NCBI GenBank assembly: GCA_041685045.1
Contig: JAWLGP010000007.1
Coordinates: forward strand, 62,001 to 126,000
Reading direction: 5' to 3'
From: Thiohalomonas sp041685045
Lineage (GTDB): Bacteria > Pseudomonadota > Gammaproteobacteria > Thiohalomonadales > Thiohalomonadaceae
DNA length: 64,000 nucleotides
Below the pieces are notes generated by a model. It ran no database searches, was not told where the DNA came from, and saw nothing but the letters and a program-made list of their open reading frames with translations. Below, piece after piece: positions 9,071-17,068 of the stretch. Every line of letters begins with the position of its first letter. The first letter of the stretch is position 1. A program made the position numbers and the translations under genes.

Positions 9071-9655
9071 ATGAACCAGTTCCACTTGGCTTCTGCCTCC
9101 CCACGTCGCCGCGAATTGTTGAATCAGCTCGGTCTCCGCTTCGAACAGTTTTCCGTCGATGTGCCGGAGACGTTGCGGCCGGGTGAAGTGGCCGAGGTGG
9201 CCTGCCTGCGTCTGGCGCTGGCCAAGGCACGGGCCGGTCGGGCGCGGCTTTCTGCCGACGACCCGCTGCCGGTGCTGGGTTCGGACACCGTAGTGGCGGT
9301 GGATGAGCACGTACTCGGCAAGCCGGCCGACCGCACCGACGCCCTATCGATGCTGGCACGCCTGTCGGGCCGCACCCATGAGGTGTATACCGCGGTCGCG
9401 GTCGTCGGAGCGGACGGCACCGAACAGAGCCGGCTGTCGGTGAGCCATGTGACCTTTCGCGCCATTACGGCCACCGAAGCGGCGGCCTACTGGGCGAGCG
9501 GCGAGCCGGCGGACAAGGCCGGCGCCTACGCCATCCAGGGGCTCGGGGCGATTTTCGTCGAGCGACTGGAGGGGAGCTACTCCGGGGTCATGGGGCTGCC
9601 GCTGTTCGAAACCGCTGAACTGCTTGCGGCTTTCGGTATTCGCCCCCTCGGTTGA
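9071..9655 (+). CDS. maf: Maf-like nucleoside triphosphate pyrophosphatase (YhdE type)
   Basis: 194-residue Maf protein, probably a dTTP/UTP pyrophosphatase that cleans modified nucleotides from the pool. The frame is open further upstream, but the ATG at 9071 follows a GAGGAGC ribosome binding site and opens directly with the family motif LASASPRRRELL. Others are VLGSDTVV, LGKPADR, LSGRTHEVYTAVAV, YWASGEP and DKAGAYAIQGLGAIFVE, with the SYSGVMGLPLFET ending. Linkage to rng supports the YhdE rather than the YceF subgroup. A 156-base gap precedes it; TACAAT at 9041-9046 is a possible -10 box without a good -35. Confidence 0.93.
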   Translation: MNQFHLASASPRRRELLNQLGLRFEQFSVDVPETLRPGEVAEVACLRLALAKARAGRARLSADDPLPVLGSDTVVAVDEHVLGKPADRTDALSMLARLSGRTHEVYTAVAVVGADGTEQSRLSVSHVTFRAITATEAAAYWASGEPADKAGAYAIQGLGAIFVERLEGSYSGVMGLPLFETAELLAAFGIRPLG

Positions 9656-9794
9656 ACGCCTGCGGCTAACGACCTGCTTTCAAGAACTTACAGCGCCCTT
9701 TGGTGGGTATGCGTTCACCTGCCGCAGCCACCGATGCGATTCGTGTAAGCTTGCGAAACGCTCCACCGATAACAAGAAAGAAGACACCCTAGGA

Positions 9795-11267
9795 ATGAGC
9801 GAAGAACTTTTAATTAACGTTACCCCCCAGGAGACGCGTGTTGCGTTCGTGGAAAACGGGGTGCTGCAGGAGGTCCACATCGAGCGGGCGCGTCGACGCG
9901 GCCTGGTGGGCAATATCTACAAGGGACGGATTTCGCGCGTGTTGCCGGGCATGCAGGCGGCATTCGTCGATATCGGTCTGGAACGTACGGCCTTCCTGCA
10001 CGCCTCCGATATCCTGCTGCAGGGCAACGGCACCAACAACGAAACGGTCGAGCGCCGCACCGACGACATTGCGGCGCTGGTGCGCGAGGGCCAGGATATC
10101 GTGGTCCAGGTGGTCAAGGACCCGCTCGGTTCCAAGGGCGCCAGGCTCACCACACACATCTCCATCCCGGCCCGCTTCCTGGTGCTGATGCCCGGCAGCA
10201 ATCACGTCGGTGTCTCCCAGAAGATTGACGATGATCGCGAACGCCAGCGACTGAAAGAGATCGTCAGGGCCTCGGTCCCCGATTTCGTCCAGGGGGGGTA
10301 CATCCTGCGCACCGCCGCCGAGGGGGCCAACGAGGAGGCGCTGGCGAAGGATATGGAGTTCCTGGCCAAACTGTGGGACGCCATCGGCGAGCGCACCACC
10401 TCCGAGCCGGCCGGCACGCTGATCCACGAGGACTTGCCGCTGGTGATGCGCACCATGCGCGATCTGGTGGACAGCGAGATCGAAAAGGTGCGCATCGATT
10501 CGCGCGAGACCTTCCTCAAGGTCCACAAGTTCGCCAGCAAGTTCATTCCCGAACTGGCCCCACGCATCGAGCACTACTCCGGCGAACGGCCGATCTTCGA
10601 CATCTACGGCGTGGAGGACGAGATCCAGCGGGCGCTGGAGCGCAAGGTGCAGCTGAAGTCCGGTGGCTACCTGATCATTGATCAGACCGAGGCGATGACC
10701 ACCATCGACGTTAATACCGGCGCCTTTGTGGGCCACCGCAATCTGGAAGAGACCATCTTCAAGACCAATCTGGAGGCGACCCAGGCCATCGCCCGGCAGT
10801 TGCGGCTGCGTAATCTCGGCGGGATCATCATCATCGACTTTATCGACATGGAGGACCCGGAGCACCGTCGCCAGGTGCTGCGCGCTCTGGAGAAGGCGCT
10901 GGAGCGGGACCATGCCAAGACCCACATCACCGAGGTCTCCAGCCTGGGCCTGGTGGAGATGACCCGCAAGCGGACCCGTGAGAGCCTCGAGCACGTGCTG
11001 TGCGAAACCTGCCCGACCTGCACCGGCCGGGGTACGGTGAAGACCCCGGAGACGGTCTGCTACGAGATCTTCCGGGAAATCCTGCGTGAGGCGCGTCAGT
11101 ACGACGCCAGTCAGATGCTGGTACTGGCCGCCCAGGAGGTGGTGGACCGATTGCTGGACGAGGAGTCGACGGCGGTGGCCGAACTGGAGGAGTTCATCGG
11201 CCGCTCCATCAAGTTCCAGGTGGAGTCCCTCTACACCCAGGAGCAGTTTGACGTGGTGCTGATGTAG
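9795..11267 (+). CDS. rng: Ribonuclease G
   Basis: Endoribonuclease of the RNase E/G family, which matures the 16S rRNA 5' end and turns over mRNA. Translation from the ATG at 9795 gives 490 residues (E. coli 489) starting MSEELLINVTPQETRVA, so the longer open frame from 9624 is rejected. An S1 RNA-binding domain with GNIYKGRISRVLPGMQAAFVD lies near the N-terminus. The catalytic core includes DVNTGAFVG and the metal-binding IIIDFIDM. The zinc-link motif appears as CETCPTCTGRG. It forms the conserved maf-rng-yhdP-nit block. The 139-base upstream gap holds no obvious gene. Confidence 0.96.
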   Translation: MSEELLINVTPQETRVAFVENGVLQEVHIERARRRGLVGNIYKGRISRVLPGMQAAFVDIGLERTAFLHASDILLQGNGTNNETVERRTDDIAALVREGQDIVVQVVKDPLGSKGARLTTHISIPARFLVLMPGSNHVGVSQKIDDDRERQRLKEIVRASVPDFVQGGYILRTAAEGANEEALAKDMEFLAKLWDAIGERTTSEPAGTLIHEDLPLVMRTMRDLVDSEIEKVRIDSRETFLKVHKFASKFIPELAPRIEHYSGERPIFDIYGVEDEIQRALERKVQLKSGGYLIIDQTEAMTTIDVNTGAFVGHRNLEETIFKTNLEATQAIARQLRLRNLGGIIIIDFIDMEDPEHRRQVLRALEKALERDHAKTHITEVSSLGLVEMTRKRTRESLEHVLCETCPTCTGRGTVKTPETVCYEIFREILREARQYDASQMLVLAAQEVVDRLLDEESTAVAELEEFIGRSIKFQVESLYTQEQFDVVLM

Positions 11268-11298
11268 TCCCTGTTTCCGTTCGTGGGCCTGTGGCAGG

Positions 11299-14200
11299 AT
11301 GCGCATAACGCCCGGAAACATGATCCCCGTGAATCCATTTCATCCGAAAAGGCTCTTCAGCGTGCTCCTGTACGGGGCCGCGGCCCTGGTGATCACGGCG
11401 GCTGTGCTGGTCACGTCGGCGCGGCTGCTGCTGCCCTCGCTGGATAGCTACCGCAGCGCCGTGGAGCGGGCCGCCAGCGTTGCCATCGGCCAGCCCGTCA
11501 CTATTTCCGGACTGGACGCCGAGCTGATCGGCTTCTCCCCCGCCGTCATTTTCGCCGATGTGTCACTGCGCGACGACCGCGGGCTGGCCATGTTGCACGC
11601 GGCCGGCTTGCGGGTGGAACTCGATCTGCCGGCCAGCGTGCGGCAAGGTCGTCTGGTGATCGCCCGCCTCGGGATTCGTGGTGCTCACCTGGGTGTCGAA
11701 CGGACCGCCGACGGCCTGTTCCAGGTGGTCGGGCTGGGCCGACAGCAAGATTCCGGCGGCAGTCTCGACCATTGGCTGCTGCAGCAGGGACGGGTGACGA
11801 TCAGTGACAGCCGGCTCACCTGGATCGATGCCGGGGTGGTGCGCCACTTCGAGGCGATCGAGGCGGAACTGACCACGTCCGGTGAGCGCCACCAGCTGGT
11901 GGCGACGGTGGTCCTGCCGGAGTCAATGGGCAAGCGGGCCCAGGTGGCTCTCGATTTCACCGGCGATCCGCTCAAACTGGCGAGCTGGGATGGCTCCCTG
12001 TTTGTCGGGCTCGATGCGATCCGCCCGACTGCGTTGATGGGCGAACGCCGCTTTGCCGGCATCCGGCTGGTCGAAGGCACGGTGGATGCGGCCATCTGGT
12101 CGACGTGGCGCAAGGGCGATCTGCAACAGGTGGAAGCGCGCTGGGCGGTGGACCTGGCATCGCTTGAGCGACAGGGAAACCAGTTCGGGTTGGAACGCGC
12201 CGCCGCCGACTTGCGCTGGGAACGGCAAGAGGAGGGTTGGCGCCTCAGCCTCTCCGATCTGGCGATCCGCCGCAATGGCCATGACTGGGAGCCCGGCCGC
12301 ATGCAACTGACCCGGTCGGCTGGACAGACGCAGTTCGCCGCCGACTTCGTGCGCCTTGGCGACGTGGCCGCGGCCGCGCCGCTGCTGGAGGCGCTCGATC
12401 CCCAGCGTGCGTTGCTGGAGGCACTGGCACCGACGGGCGACCTGCGTCGATTCTCGGTCACCGTCAAGCCGGGGAGCTATCGGGTTCAGACCGCTTTCGA
12501 AGCGCTGTCCGTCCAGCCTGGCGCGCGGACGCCGGGCTTGCGCGGGCTCGACGGGGAGCTGGTCTGGGGCGGAGAGGGCGGTCAGCTGCGGCTGGCCAGT
12601 CGGGAAGGGAGCCTGACCTTCCCGCAGCTGTTCCGGGAGCCACTGCCGTTTACGGAACTCAACGGCGGGCTGCGTATCGCGCGGGGGGCGGAGAGCTGGC
12701 TGGTGCAGGGGCGCGGGTTGCGCCTCGTGAATGAAGATATCGGTGCCCGGGTTGCGCTGGAACTGGCCATTCCGTCCGACGGCTCGTCGCCATTTCTGGA
12801 TCTGCGGGCGGCATTCGCCAACGGCCGTGGGACTGCGGTGCCCCGTTACCTGCCGACCACCATCATGCCGGCGAAGGCGGTAACGTGGCTGGATGCCGCC
12901 TTTCGCCGCGGGCGGGTCGTGCAGGGTACCGCCCTGGTGCACGGGCGGCTCGGCGATTTCCCTTTCCGCCAGGGACAGGGGCGCTTCGAGGTCCGTTTCG
13001 AGGCGCAAGGGGTGGAACTCGCCTACCGCGACGGCTGGCCGGTCCTCAGCGACCTGGGCGCCGAGGTGGTGTTCGACGGTCCATCGATGCGGATCACCGG
13101 CCGGCAGGGCCGCTTTCTTGGCGGCAAACTGACTGCCGCCGATGTGCGCATACCGGATATGCGTCGGGCGCGTCTGGTGATCGACGGCGGTGGAGATGTG
13201 CCCGCTGCCGACGTGCTCTACACGCTGCGCGAAACCCCGCTTGCCGACCGCTTCGGGCCGGCTATCGGGCAGTTGGCCGCCGAAGGCGAAGCCGGGTTGA
13301 AACTTCACCTCGAATTCCCGCTGTCCGCGGCGGAGCAGGCCGACCCTGTCGTTCGCGGCGCGCTGACGTTGCGCCAGGCGCGCCTGCATATCGCAGAGCG
13401 GGTGAGCATCGACGACCTCAAGGGTACCGTGCATTTCGCCGCCAGCGAATTCACGGCCGACGCGATCTCCGCCCGCATGTTCGGTCGTCCGTTGGCGCTG
13501 GACGTCGTTACCGAAAAGGGCCGCACCGTGATCAGCGCCGCCGGTGCAGCGACTTCCGCCCGTTTGCAGGTAATGAAGCTCCCCTATCTCGAGTACCTCG
13601 ACGGCGAGACCGCATGGAACGGCACGTTGTCGATCCCGCATCTGCCCGAGGGTGAGGCCGAGCTTGAGGTAAACACCTCCCTGGAGGGCATGGCCGTGCG
13701 CCTGCCGACGCCTTTGGCCAAATCCCGGGCACAACACCGTAACCTGCGGATCGGCTACCGGTTATCGGGAGGTCGCGCCGGACAGTTCGAAATTGCCTAC
13801 GCCGATGCGCTGCGGGCCAGTCTGGCTTCACGGGAAGGGCGACTCGTCCGCGGGGCGATTCACTTCGGTACGCGCATGCCAGATCTGCCGAAGCGGGAGG
13901 CCCTGCGTGTCACCGGCAGCCTGACCGGTGTCCGTCCCGGTGAATGGCATCGGATCTTTGCCGGTCTGGGAGAGGCGGGACCGGCACTGGCGACCGAAGT
14001 GGACCTGTATCGACTGCAACTGCAGTCGGACGGCCGCGATGGCGCATCGGCACTGCCCACGCAGCTGCCGCCGCTACAGCTCGCGATCGAGCGGCTGGAA
14101 CTCGATACCCAGGGCATCGGTGCGCTGCACCTGAGCGCCACGCCGGTCCGGGCGGGCACCCGGTTTTCGGATCTGAAACTGCGCGGCAGCCATTTCCTCA

Positions 14201-14880
14201 TCGAAGGCAAGGGGCGCTGGCGCCATGCCGGAAGCGGGGAGACGCGACTGGACTTGCGGCTGACCAGCCCCGATCTCGGGGACATGATGCAGGAGCTCGG
14301 TTTCGCGACGGTGATTACCGACGGCCGGGTGGAGGCGAACGGTACCCTCTACTGGAAAGGGCCGCCGCCGGCGTTTTCGCTGGATCGGCTGTCCGGTCGG
14401 CTCCAGCTTTCGGTGGCCGAAGGCGTGGTGGACGATGTGGAGCCGGGCGGCGGGCGACTGCTCGGGCTGTTCAGCCTGCAGGCGCTGCCGCAACGGTTGC
14501 GCCTCGATTTTCGCGATTTCCTGAACAAGGGGCTATCGTTTCACTCGCTCGCCGGCGACCTGCGTATTCAGGACGGACAGGTGCAGACGGAAAATCTGCT
14601 GATGGACGCCCCATCGGCGGAGGTGTTGATGGCCGGCCGTACCGGTCTGGTCGCACAGGACTATGATTTGTTGGTCACGGTCATTCCCAACCTGGGGGAC
14701 AGCGTGGCGGTTGCCGGTGGACTGGCGCTCGGGCCGCAGACCGGAGCGCTGTTGTGGCTGTTGCAGAAACTGCTGCGGGTCGACAAGGCCTCCACCATCC
14801 GTTACACCGTCGAAGGGTCGTGGCGTGAGCCGGTGATCACCCGCCGGTCCGCCGAGCGTGTCGATGACCCGCAACGGTAA
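11299..14880 (+). CDS. yhdP: YhdP-family AsmA-like phospholipid transport protein
   Basis: 1193-residue inner-membrane anchored, mostly periplasmic protein of the AsmA/TamB-like superfamily. YhdP in E. coli takes part, with TamB and YdbH, in moving phospholipids to the outer membrane. One transmembrane helix lies near residues 19-41, followed by the AsmA-type start (RLLLPSLDSYRSAVERAASVAIGQPV in pieces). Long beta-rich repeats follow and the typical C-terminal domain, with GRVEANGTLYWKGPPPAF and GRLLGLFSLQALPQRLRLDF. An alternative start is the ATG at 11320, seven codons in; neither has a decisive ribosome binding site. It follows rng by 31 bases. Confidence 0.92.
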   Translation: MRITPGNMIPVNPFHPKRLFSVLLYGAAALVITAAVLVTSARLLLPSLDSYRSAVERAASVAIGQPVTISGLDAELIGFSPAVIFADVSLRDDRGLAMLHAAGLRVELDLPASVRQGRLVIARLGIRGAHLGVERTADGLFQVVGLGRQQDSGGSLDHWLLQQGRVTISDSRLTWIDAGVVRHFEAIEAELTTSGERHQLVATVVLPESMGKRAQVALDFTGDPLKLASWDGSLFVGLDAIRPTALMGERRFAGIRLVEGTVDAAIWSTWRKGDLQQVEARWAVDLASLERQGNQFGLERAAADLRWERQEEGWRLSLSDLAIRRNGHDWEPGRMQLTRSAGQTQFAADFVRLGDVAAAAPLLEALDPQRALLEALAPTGDLRRFSVTVKPGSYRVQTAFEALSVQPGARTPGLRGLDGELVWGGEGGQLRLASREGSLTFPQLFREPLPFTELNGGLRIARGAESWLVQGRGLRLVNEDIGARVALELAIPSDGSSPFLDLRAAFANGRGTAVPRYLPTTIMPAKAVTWLDAAFRRGRVVQGTALVHGRLGDFPFRQGQGRFEVRFEAQGVELAYRDGWPVLSDLGAEVVFDGPSMRITGRQGRFLGGKLTAADVRIPDMRRARLVIDGGGDVPAADVLYTLRETPLADRFGPAIGQLAAEGEAGLKLHLEFPLSAAEQADPVVRGALTLRQARLHIAERVSIDDLKGTVHFAASEFTADAISARMFGRPLALDVVTEKGRTVISAAGAATSARLQVMKLPYLEYLDGETAWNGTLSIPHLPEGEAELEVNTSLEGMAVRLPTPLAKSRAQHRNLRIGYRLSGGRAGQFEIAYADALRASLASREGRLVRGAIHFGTRMPDLPKREALRVTGSLTGVRPGEWHRIFAGLGEAGPALATEVDLYRLQLQSDGRDGASALPTQLPPLQLAIERLELDTQGIGALHLSATPVRAGTRFSDLKLRGSHFLIEGKGRWRHAGSGETRLDLRLTSPDLGDMMQELGFATVITDGRVEANGTLYWKGPPPAFSLDRLSGRLQLSVAEGVVDDVEPGGGRLLGLFSLQALPQRLRLDFRDFLNKGLSFHSLAGDLRIQDGQVQTENLLMDAPSAEVLMAGRTGLVAQDYDLLVTVIPNLGDSVAVAGGLALGPQTGALLWLLQKLLRVDKASTIRYTVEGSWREPVITRRSAERVDDPQR

Positions 14881-14900
14881 AACAGTGTATTCTCCTGCGC

Positions 14901-15221
14901 ATGAAACCGTTCCTGTATTTGTTGTTGCTGACGTGGTTTCTCGACGCCGGTGCCGCGCAGGTGATTACGGCGGCGGATTGGGCGCGGCCCCGTAGCGGCG
15001 ACGCGCTGGTGGCGGAACCGGCCTTGGCGGCGAGCGTCGACGCGTTGTTGGCAACACCGGACAGCATCCTGTTGATCCGTCATCCGGGTGGAGACGAGGG
15101 GGCCCTCTGGGCGAGCGAGCTCGAAGCGTGGCTGGTGGCGCTCGGCATCGCCTCGGACCGGATCGAACGGGTTCCCGGCAGTCGCAGCGGTGATCAACTG
15201 GAACTTGAAGTCCGCCCCTGA
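14901..15221 (+). CDS. Small exported protein of unknown function
   Basis: 106-residue protein with a clear signal peptide (residues 1-19, KPFLYLLLLTWFLDAGAA). The mature part has alternating helices and strands and includes LLIRHPGGDEGALWASELEAW and a C-terminal LGIASDRIERV ... QLELEV strand. That last part loosely resembles the peptidoglycan-binding end of OmpA-type domains (LGV-xxRI), but it is too short to assign. It lies 20 bases after yhdP and 45 bases before the amidase gene, so it is probably in the same transcript. I do not recognise a named family. Confidence 0.72.
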   Translation: MKPFLYLLLLTWFLDAGAAQVITAADWARPRSGDALVAEPALAASVDALLATPDSILLIRHPGGDEGALWASELEAWLVALGIASDRIERVPGSRSGDQLELEVRP

Positions 15222-15266
15222 GCGGCGCATTTTTTTTCTGTTTGCGGAGAATCCAAAGGAGTCCTT

Positions 15267-16082
15267 GTGAGTCGTGTCGCTGCCGTGCAGATGGCCTCCG
15301 GGCCGAACATAAGCGCTAATCTGTTGGAGGCTGCCCGCCTGATTGGCGTGGCCGCTCAGGCCGGCGCCAAGTTGGTCGTGCTGCCGGAGAACTTCGCGCT
15401 GATGGGCATGAGCGAGGCGGATAAAGTTCGTATCCGCGAGGCGGAAAACGATGGCGCGATCCAGCGTTTCCTGTCCGAGCAGTCGCGTCGGCACGGGATC
15501 TGGCTGGTCGGCACGGCACCGCTGGCGGCCGAGGGCGCCGAAAAGGTGCGCATGGCCTGTCTGGTCTACGACGCGCAAGGCAGGCGCCACGCGCGCTACG
15601 ACAAGGTCCACCTGTTCGATGTGCAGTTGACCGAAAGCGGGGAAAACTACACGGAGTCCCAAACCATCGAGGCGGGAAATGCGGTGGTGGTGGTGGATAC
15701 CCCGGTGGGGCGACTCGGCCTGGCCGTCTGCTACGACTTGCGCTTCCCGGAACTGTTTCGCCAGATGGCGGCGGCCGGCGCCCAGATCTTTGCGCTGCCC
15801 TCGGCCTTCACCGCGATCACCGGCAGGGCCCACTGGGAAGTGCTGGTGCGCGCCCGCGCCATCGAAAATCTCGCCTATGTGATCGCCTCCGCCCAGGGCG
15901 GCTATCACGCCAATGGCCGCGAAACCCACGGTGACAGCATGATCGTCGACCCTTGGGGTGCCGTGCTCGACCGCCTGCCGCGGGGTTCCGGGGTGGTCGT
16001 GGCCGACATCGATCTGGACCGGCTGGCGGACATTCGGCGCAGCTTCCCGGCGTTGAGTCACTGCCGCTTCGAGTGCCGCTAG
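15267..16082 (+). CDS. Carbon-nitrogen hydrolase (Nit/omega-amidase type)
   Basis: 271-residue nitrilase-superfamily enzyme. The catalytic triad is E41 (VVLPENFALM), K113 (RYDKVHLFDV) and C155 (LAVCYDLRFPELFR). The Nit1-like sequence and length suggest a deaminated-glutathione or omega-amidase repair function rather than true nitrile hydrolysis. This is inferred from the family. The GTG start is preceded by AAAGGAG. In many gammaproteobacteria this gene follows yhdP and precedes tldD; here the next 260 bases hold only repeats and no tldD follows. Confidence 0.9.
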   Translation: MSRVAAVQMASGPNISANLLEAARLIGVAAQAGAKLVVLPENFALMGMSEADKVRIREAENDGAIQRFLSEQSRRHGIWLVGTAPLAAEGAEKVRMACLVYDAQGRRHARYDKVHLFDVQLTESGENYTESQTIEAGNAVVVVDTPVGRLGLAVCYDLRFPELFRQMAAAGAQIFALPSAFTAITGRAHWEVLVRARAIENLAYVIASAQGGYHANGRETHGDSMIVDPWGAVLDRLPRGSGVVVADIDLDRLADIRRSFPALSHCRFECR

Positions 16083-16113
16083 GGGTGATGCGTTAGCCAT
16101 CCGGGACGGCATA

Positions 16114-16178
16114 ATTCAACAGGATTAACAGGATTATTGCGGGATTAACAGGATAAGGCTTACTGGCTGCGGGTTGAG
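16114..16178. repeat. Family A repeat, solo arm
   Basis: Contains ATTCAACAGGATTAACAGG followed by a second GGATTAACAGGATAA, then CGGGTTGAG at 16170-16178. The same modules make up the arms and interior of the inverted-repeat elements at 27802-27944 and 34088-34362. No matching right arm is present here. The sequence runs into a different repeat (family B) six bases later. Confidence 0.75.
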
Positions 16179-16183
16179 AGTGC

Positions 16184-16328
16184 GTAGGATGGGCAAAGCG
16201 CCGCCACCCATCCGCTCGGTTTGGCACCTTGCTTTACGGCGCGTGCCCATCGGCGTTGGTCGATGGGCACGCGCCGGTCAGGTTCGAGCTTCGTGCCACC
16301 GGCACAGGCGGCGCTTTGCCCATCCTAC
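16184..16328. repeat. Family B palindromic element (double hairpin)
   Basis: A 145-base element bounded by a perfect 22-base inverted repeat (16184-16205 against 16307-16328, core ATGGGCAAAGCGCCGCC). Inside it a second perfect 15-base inverted repeat (16238-16252 against 16261-16275, core GCGTGCCCATCG) has an 8-base loop. It therefore folds as two nested or sequential hairpins, like REP/BIME-type elements. A second, eroded copy lies at 53389-53507 after rnpB. Non-coding. Confidence 0.85.
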
Positions 16329-16345
16329 AAAGCTCTTTACCTCCC

Positions 16346-16861
16346 TCACTCCTCACGCCTCACCGCCTCCCGCACCAGCCGAAACAGTTCCCGGAAAAAC
16401 CGTGGCGGTTTGCCCCGCGCCTGTTCGCTTTGGGCATTGCGCACCAGTTGGCGTAGCTGTTGACGATCGACGTCCGGGTATTGGTCCAGAAACTCCGCCA
16501 GGGCCGGGTCGCCCTCTTCGAGCAGACGGGTCCGCCAGCGCTCGGCGAGGTGGTGGCGGGCGGTCTCTTCGGCACTCGTCTGCTCCAGGGCAGCCAACGC
16601 CTCCCGGATGGGCTCCGGGTCGCCGCTACGCAGCAGTTTGCCGATGTACTTCAGCTGCCGCTTGCGTCCGCCTCGCTGGCTGATGCGGCGGGCCAGGTTC
16701 ACCGCTTCGCGCAGTTCCTCCCACAAGGGCATCTTGGCGAGTTGGGCCGCCGGCAGCTCCACCAGGGCCTCGCCGAGATCCTGCAGGGCGTGGCTGTCCC
16801 GCTTGAGCTGGCTCTTGCTCGGCAGCTCCTCGTCGTCGTAATAGTCGTCGTGTTCGGACAT
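16346..16861 (-). CDS. darP: Dual-action ribosome maturation protein DarP (YjgA)
   Basis: 171-residue highly charged helical protein of the DarP/YjgA family, which associates with late 50S precursors and helps peptidyl-transferase-centre maturation. Recognised by the acidic start followed by ELPSKSQLKRDSHALQDLG, LVELPAAQLAKMPL, the basic RRISQRGGRKRQLKYIGKLL block, and LDQYPDVDRQQLRQLVRNAQ near the end. The last codons (Arg-Arg-Glu-Glu) and the stop fall inside a CCTCACTCCTCACGCCTCA repeat. In Pseudomonas-like genomes this gene lies between tldD and pmbA; neither is present here. Confidence 0.9.
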   Translation of the reverse strand: MSEHDDYYDDEELPSKSQLKRDSHALQDLGEALVELPAAQLAKMPLWEELREAVNLARRISQRGGRKRQLKYIGKLLRSGDPEPIREALAALEQTSAEETARHHLAERWRTRLLEEGDPALAEFLDQYPDVDRQQLRQLVRNAQSEQARGKPPRFFRELFRLVREAVRREE

Positions 16862-16870
16862 GTCGTTCGT

Positions 16871-17065
16871 TCAATCTTCGGTTGGGAGGGAGCGCAGCAG
16901 GGCGTCAAGGTCCAGACACTGCAAAGCGCCCCGAGCGGCCTCCCAGGCCCCGGAACCGCACAGGCCACTGATGGATGCCTGCTCATAGGCCGCCTCTGCC
17001 GCTTCCAGGCACGCCTGGCGCACGGCCTCGGCGAGCGCCCGCCGGTCGTAGTCGCTCTCGTTCAT
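16871..17065 (-). CDS. Small conserved-looking protein of unknown function
   Basis: 64 residues, acidic and helical, with the core EAVRQACLEAAEAAYEQAS followed by ISGLCGSGAWEAARGALQCLD. It contains three cysteines, none in a CxxC motif, and no signal peptide. It is four bases downstream of mgtE and ten upstream of darP on the same strand, so it probably shares the mgtE transcript. Small proteins with a similar 'AxxAGYEDAxIxGLCxEGAxE' pattern occur next to other genes in proteobacteria, but I cannot name a function. Confidence 0.7.
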   Translation of the reverse strand: MNESDYDRRALAEAVRQACLEAAEAAYEQASISGLCGSGAWEAARGALQCLDLDALLRSLPTED

Positions 17066-17068
17066 CGC

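Noticed and set aside
9624..9794. 57-codon N-terminal extension of rng
   Set aside because: The ATG at 9795 gives the normal RNase G N-terminus and length; the extension overlaps maf and is not conserved-looking.
11923..13737. 604-residue frame opposite yhdP
   Set aside because: Shadow of yhdP: Arg/Gly/His-rich composition, no recognisable domains, and yhdP on the other strand is clearly real.
16083..16345. CRISPR-like short repeats
   Set aside because: The repeated modules are adjacent or inverted with no regularly spaced unique spacers and no cas genes in the window.
16174..16683. 169-residue frame on the + strand across the family B element and darP
   Set aside because: Its first half is the palindromic repeat and its second half is antisense to darP.
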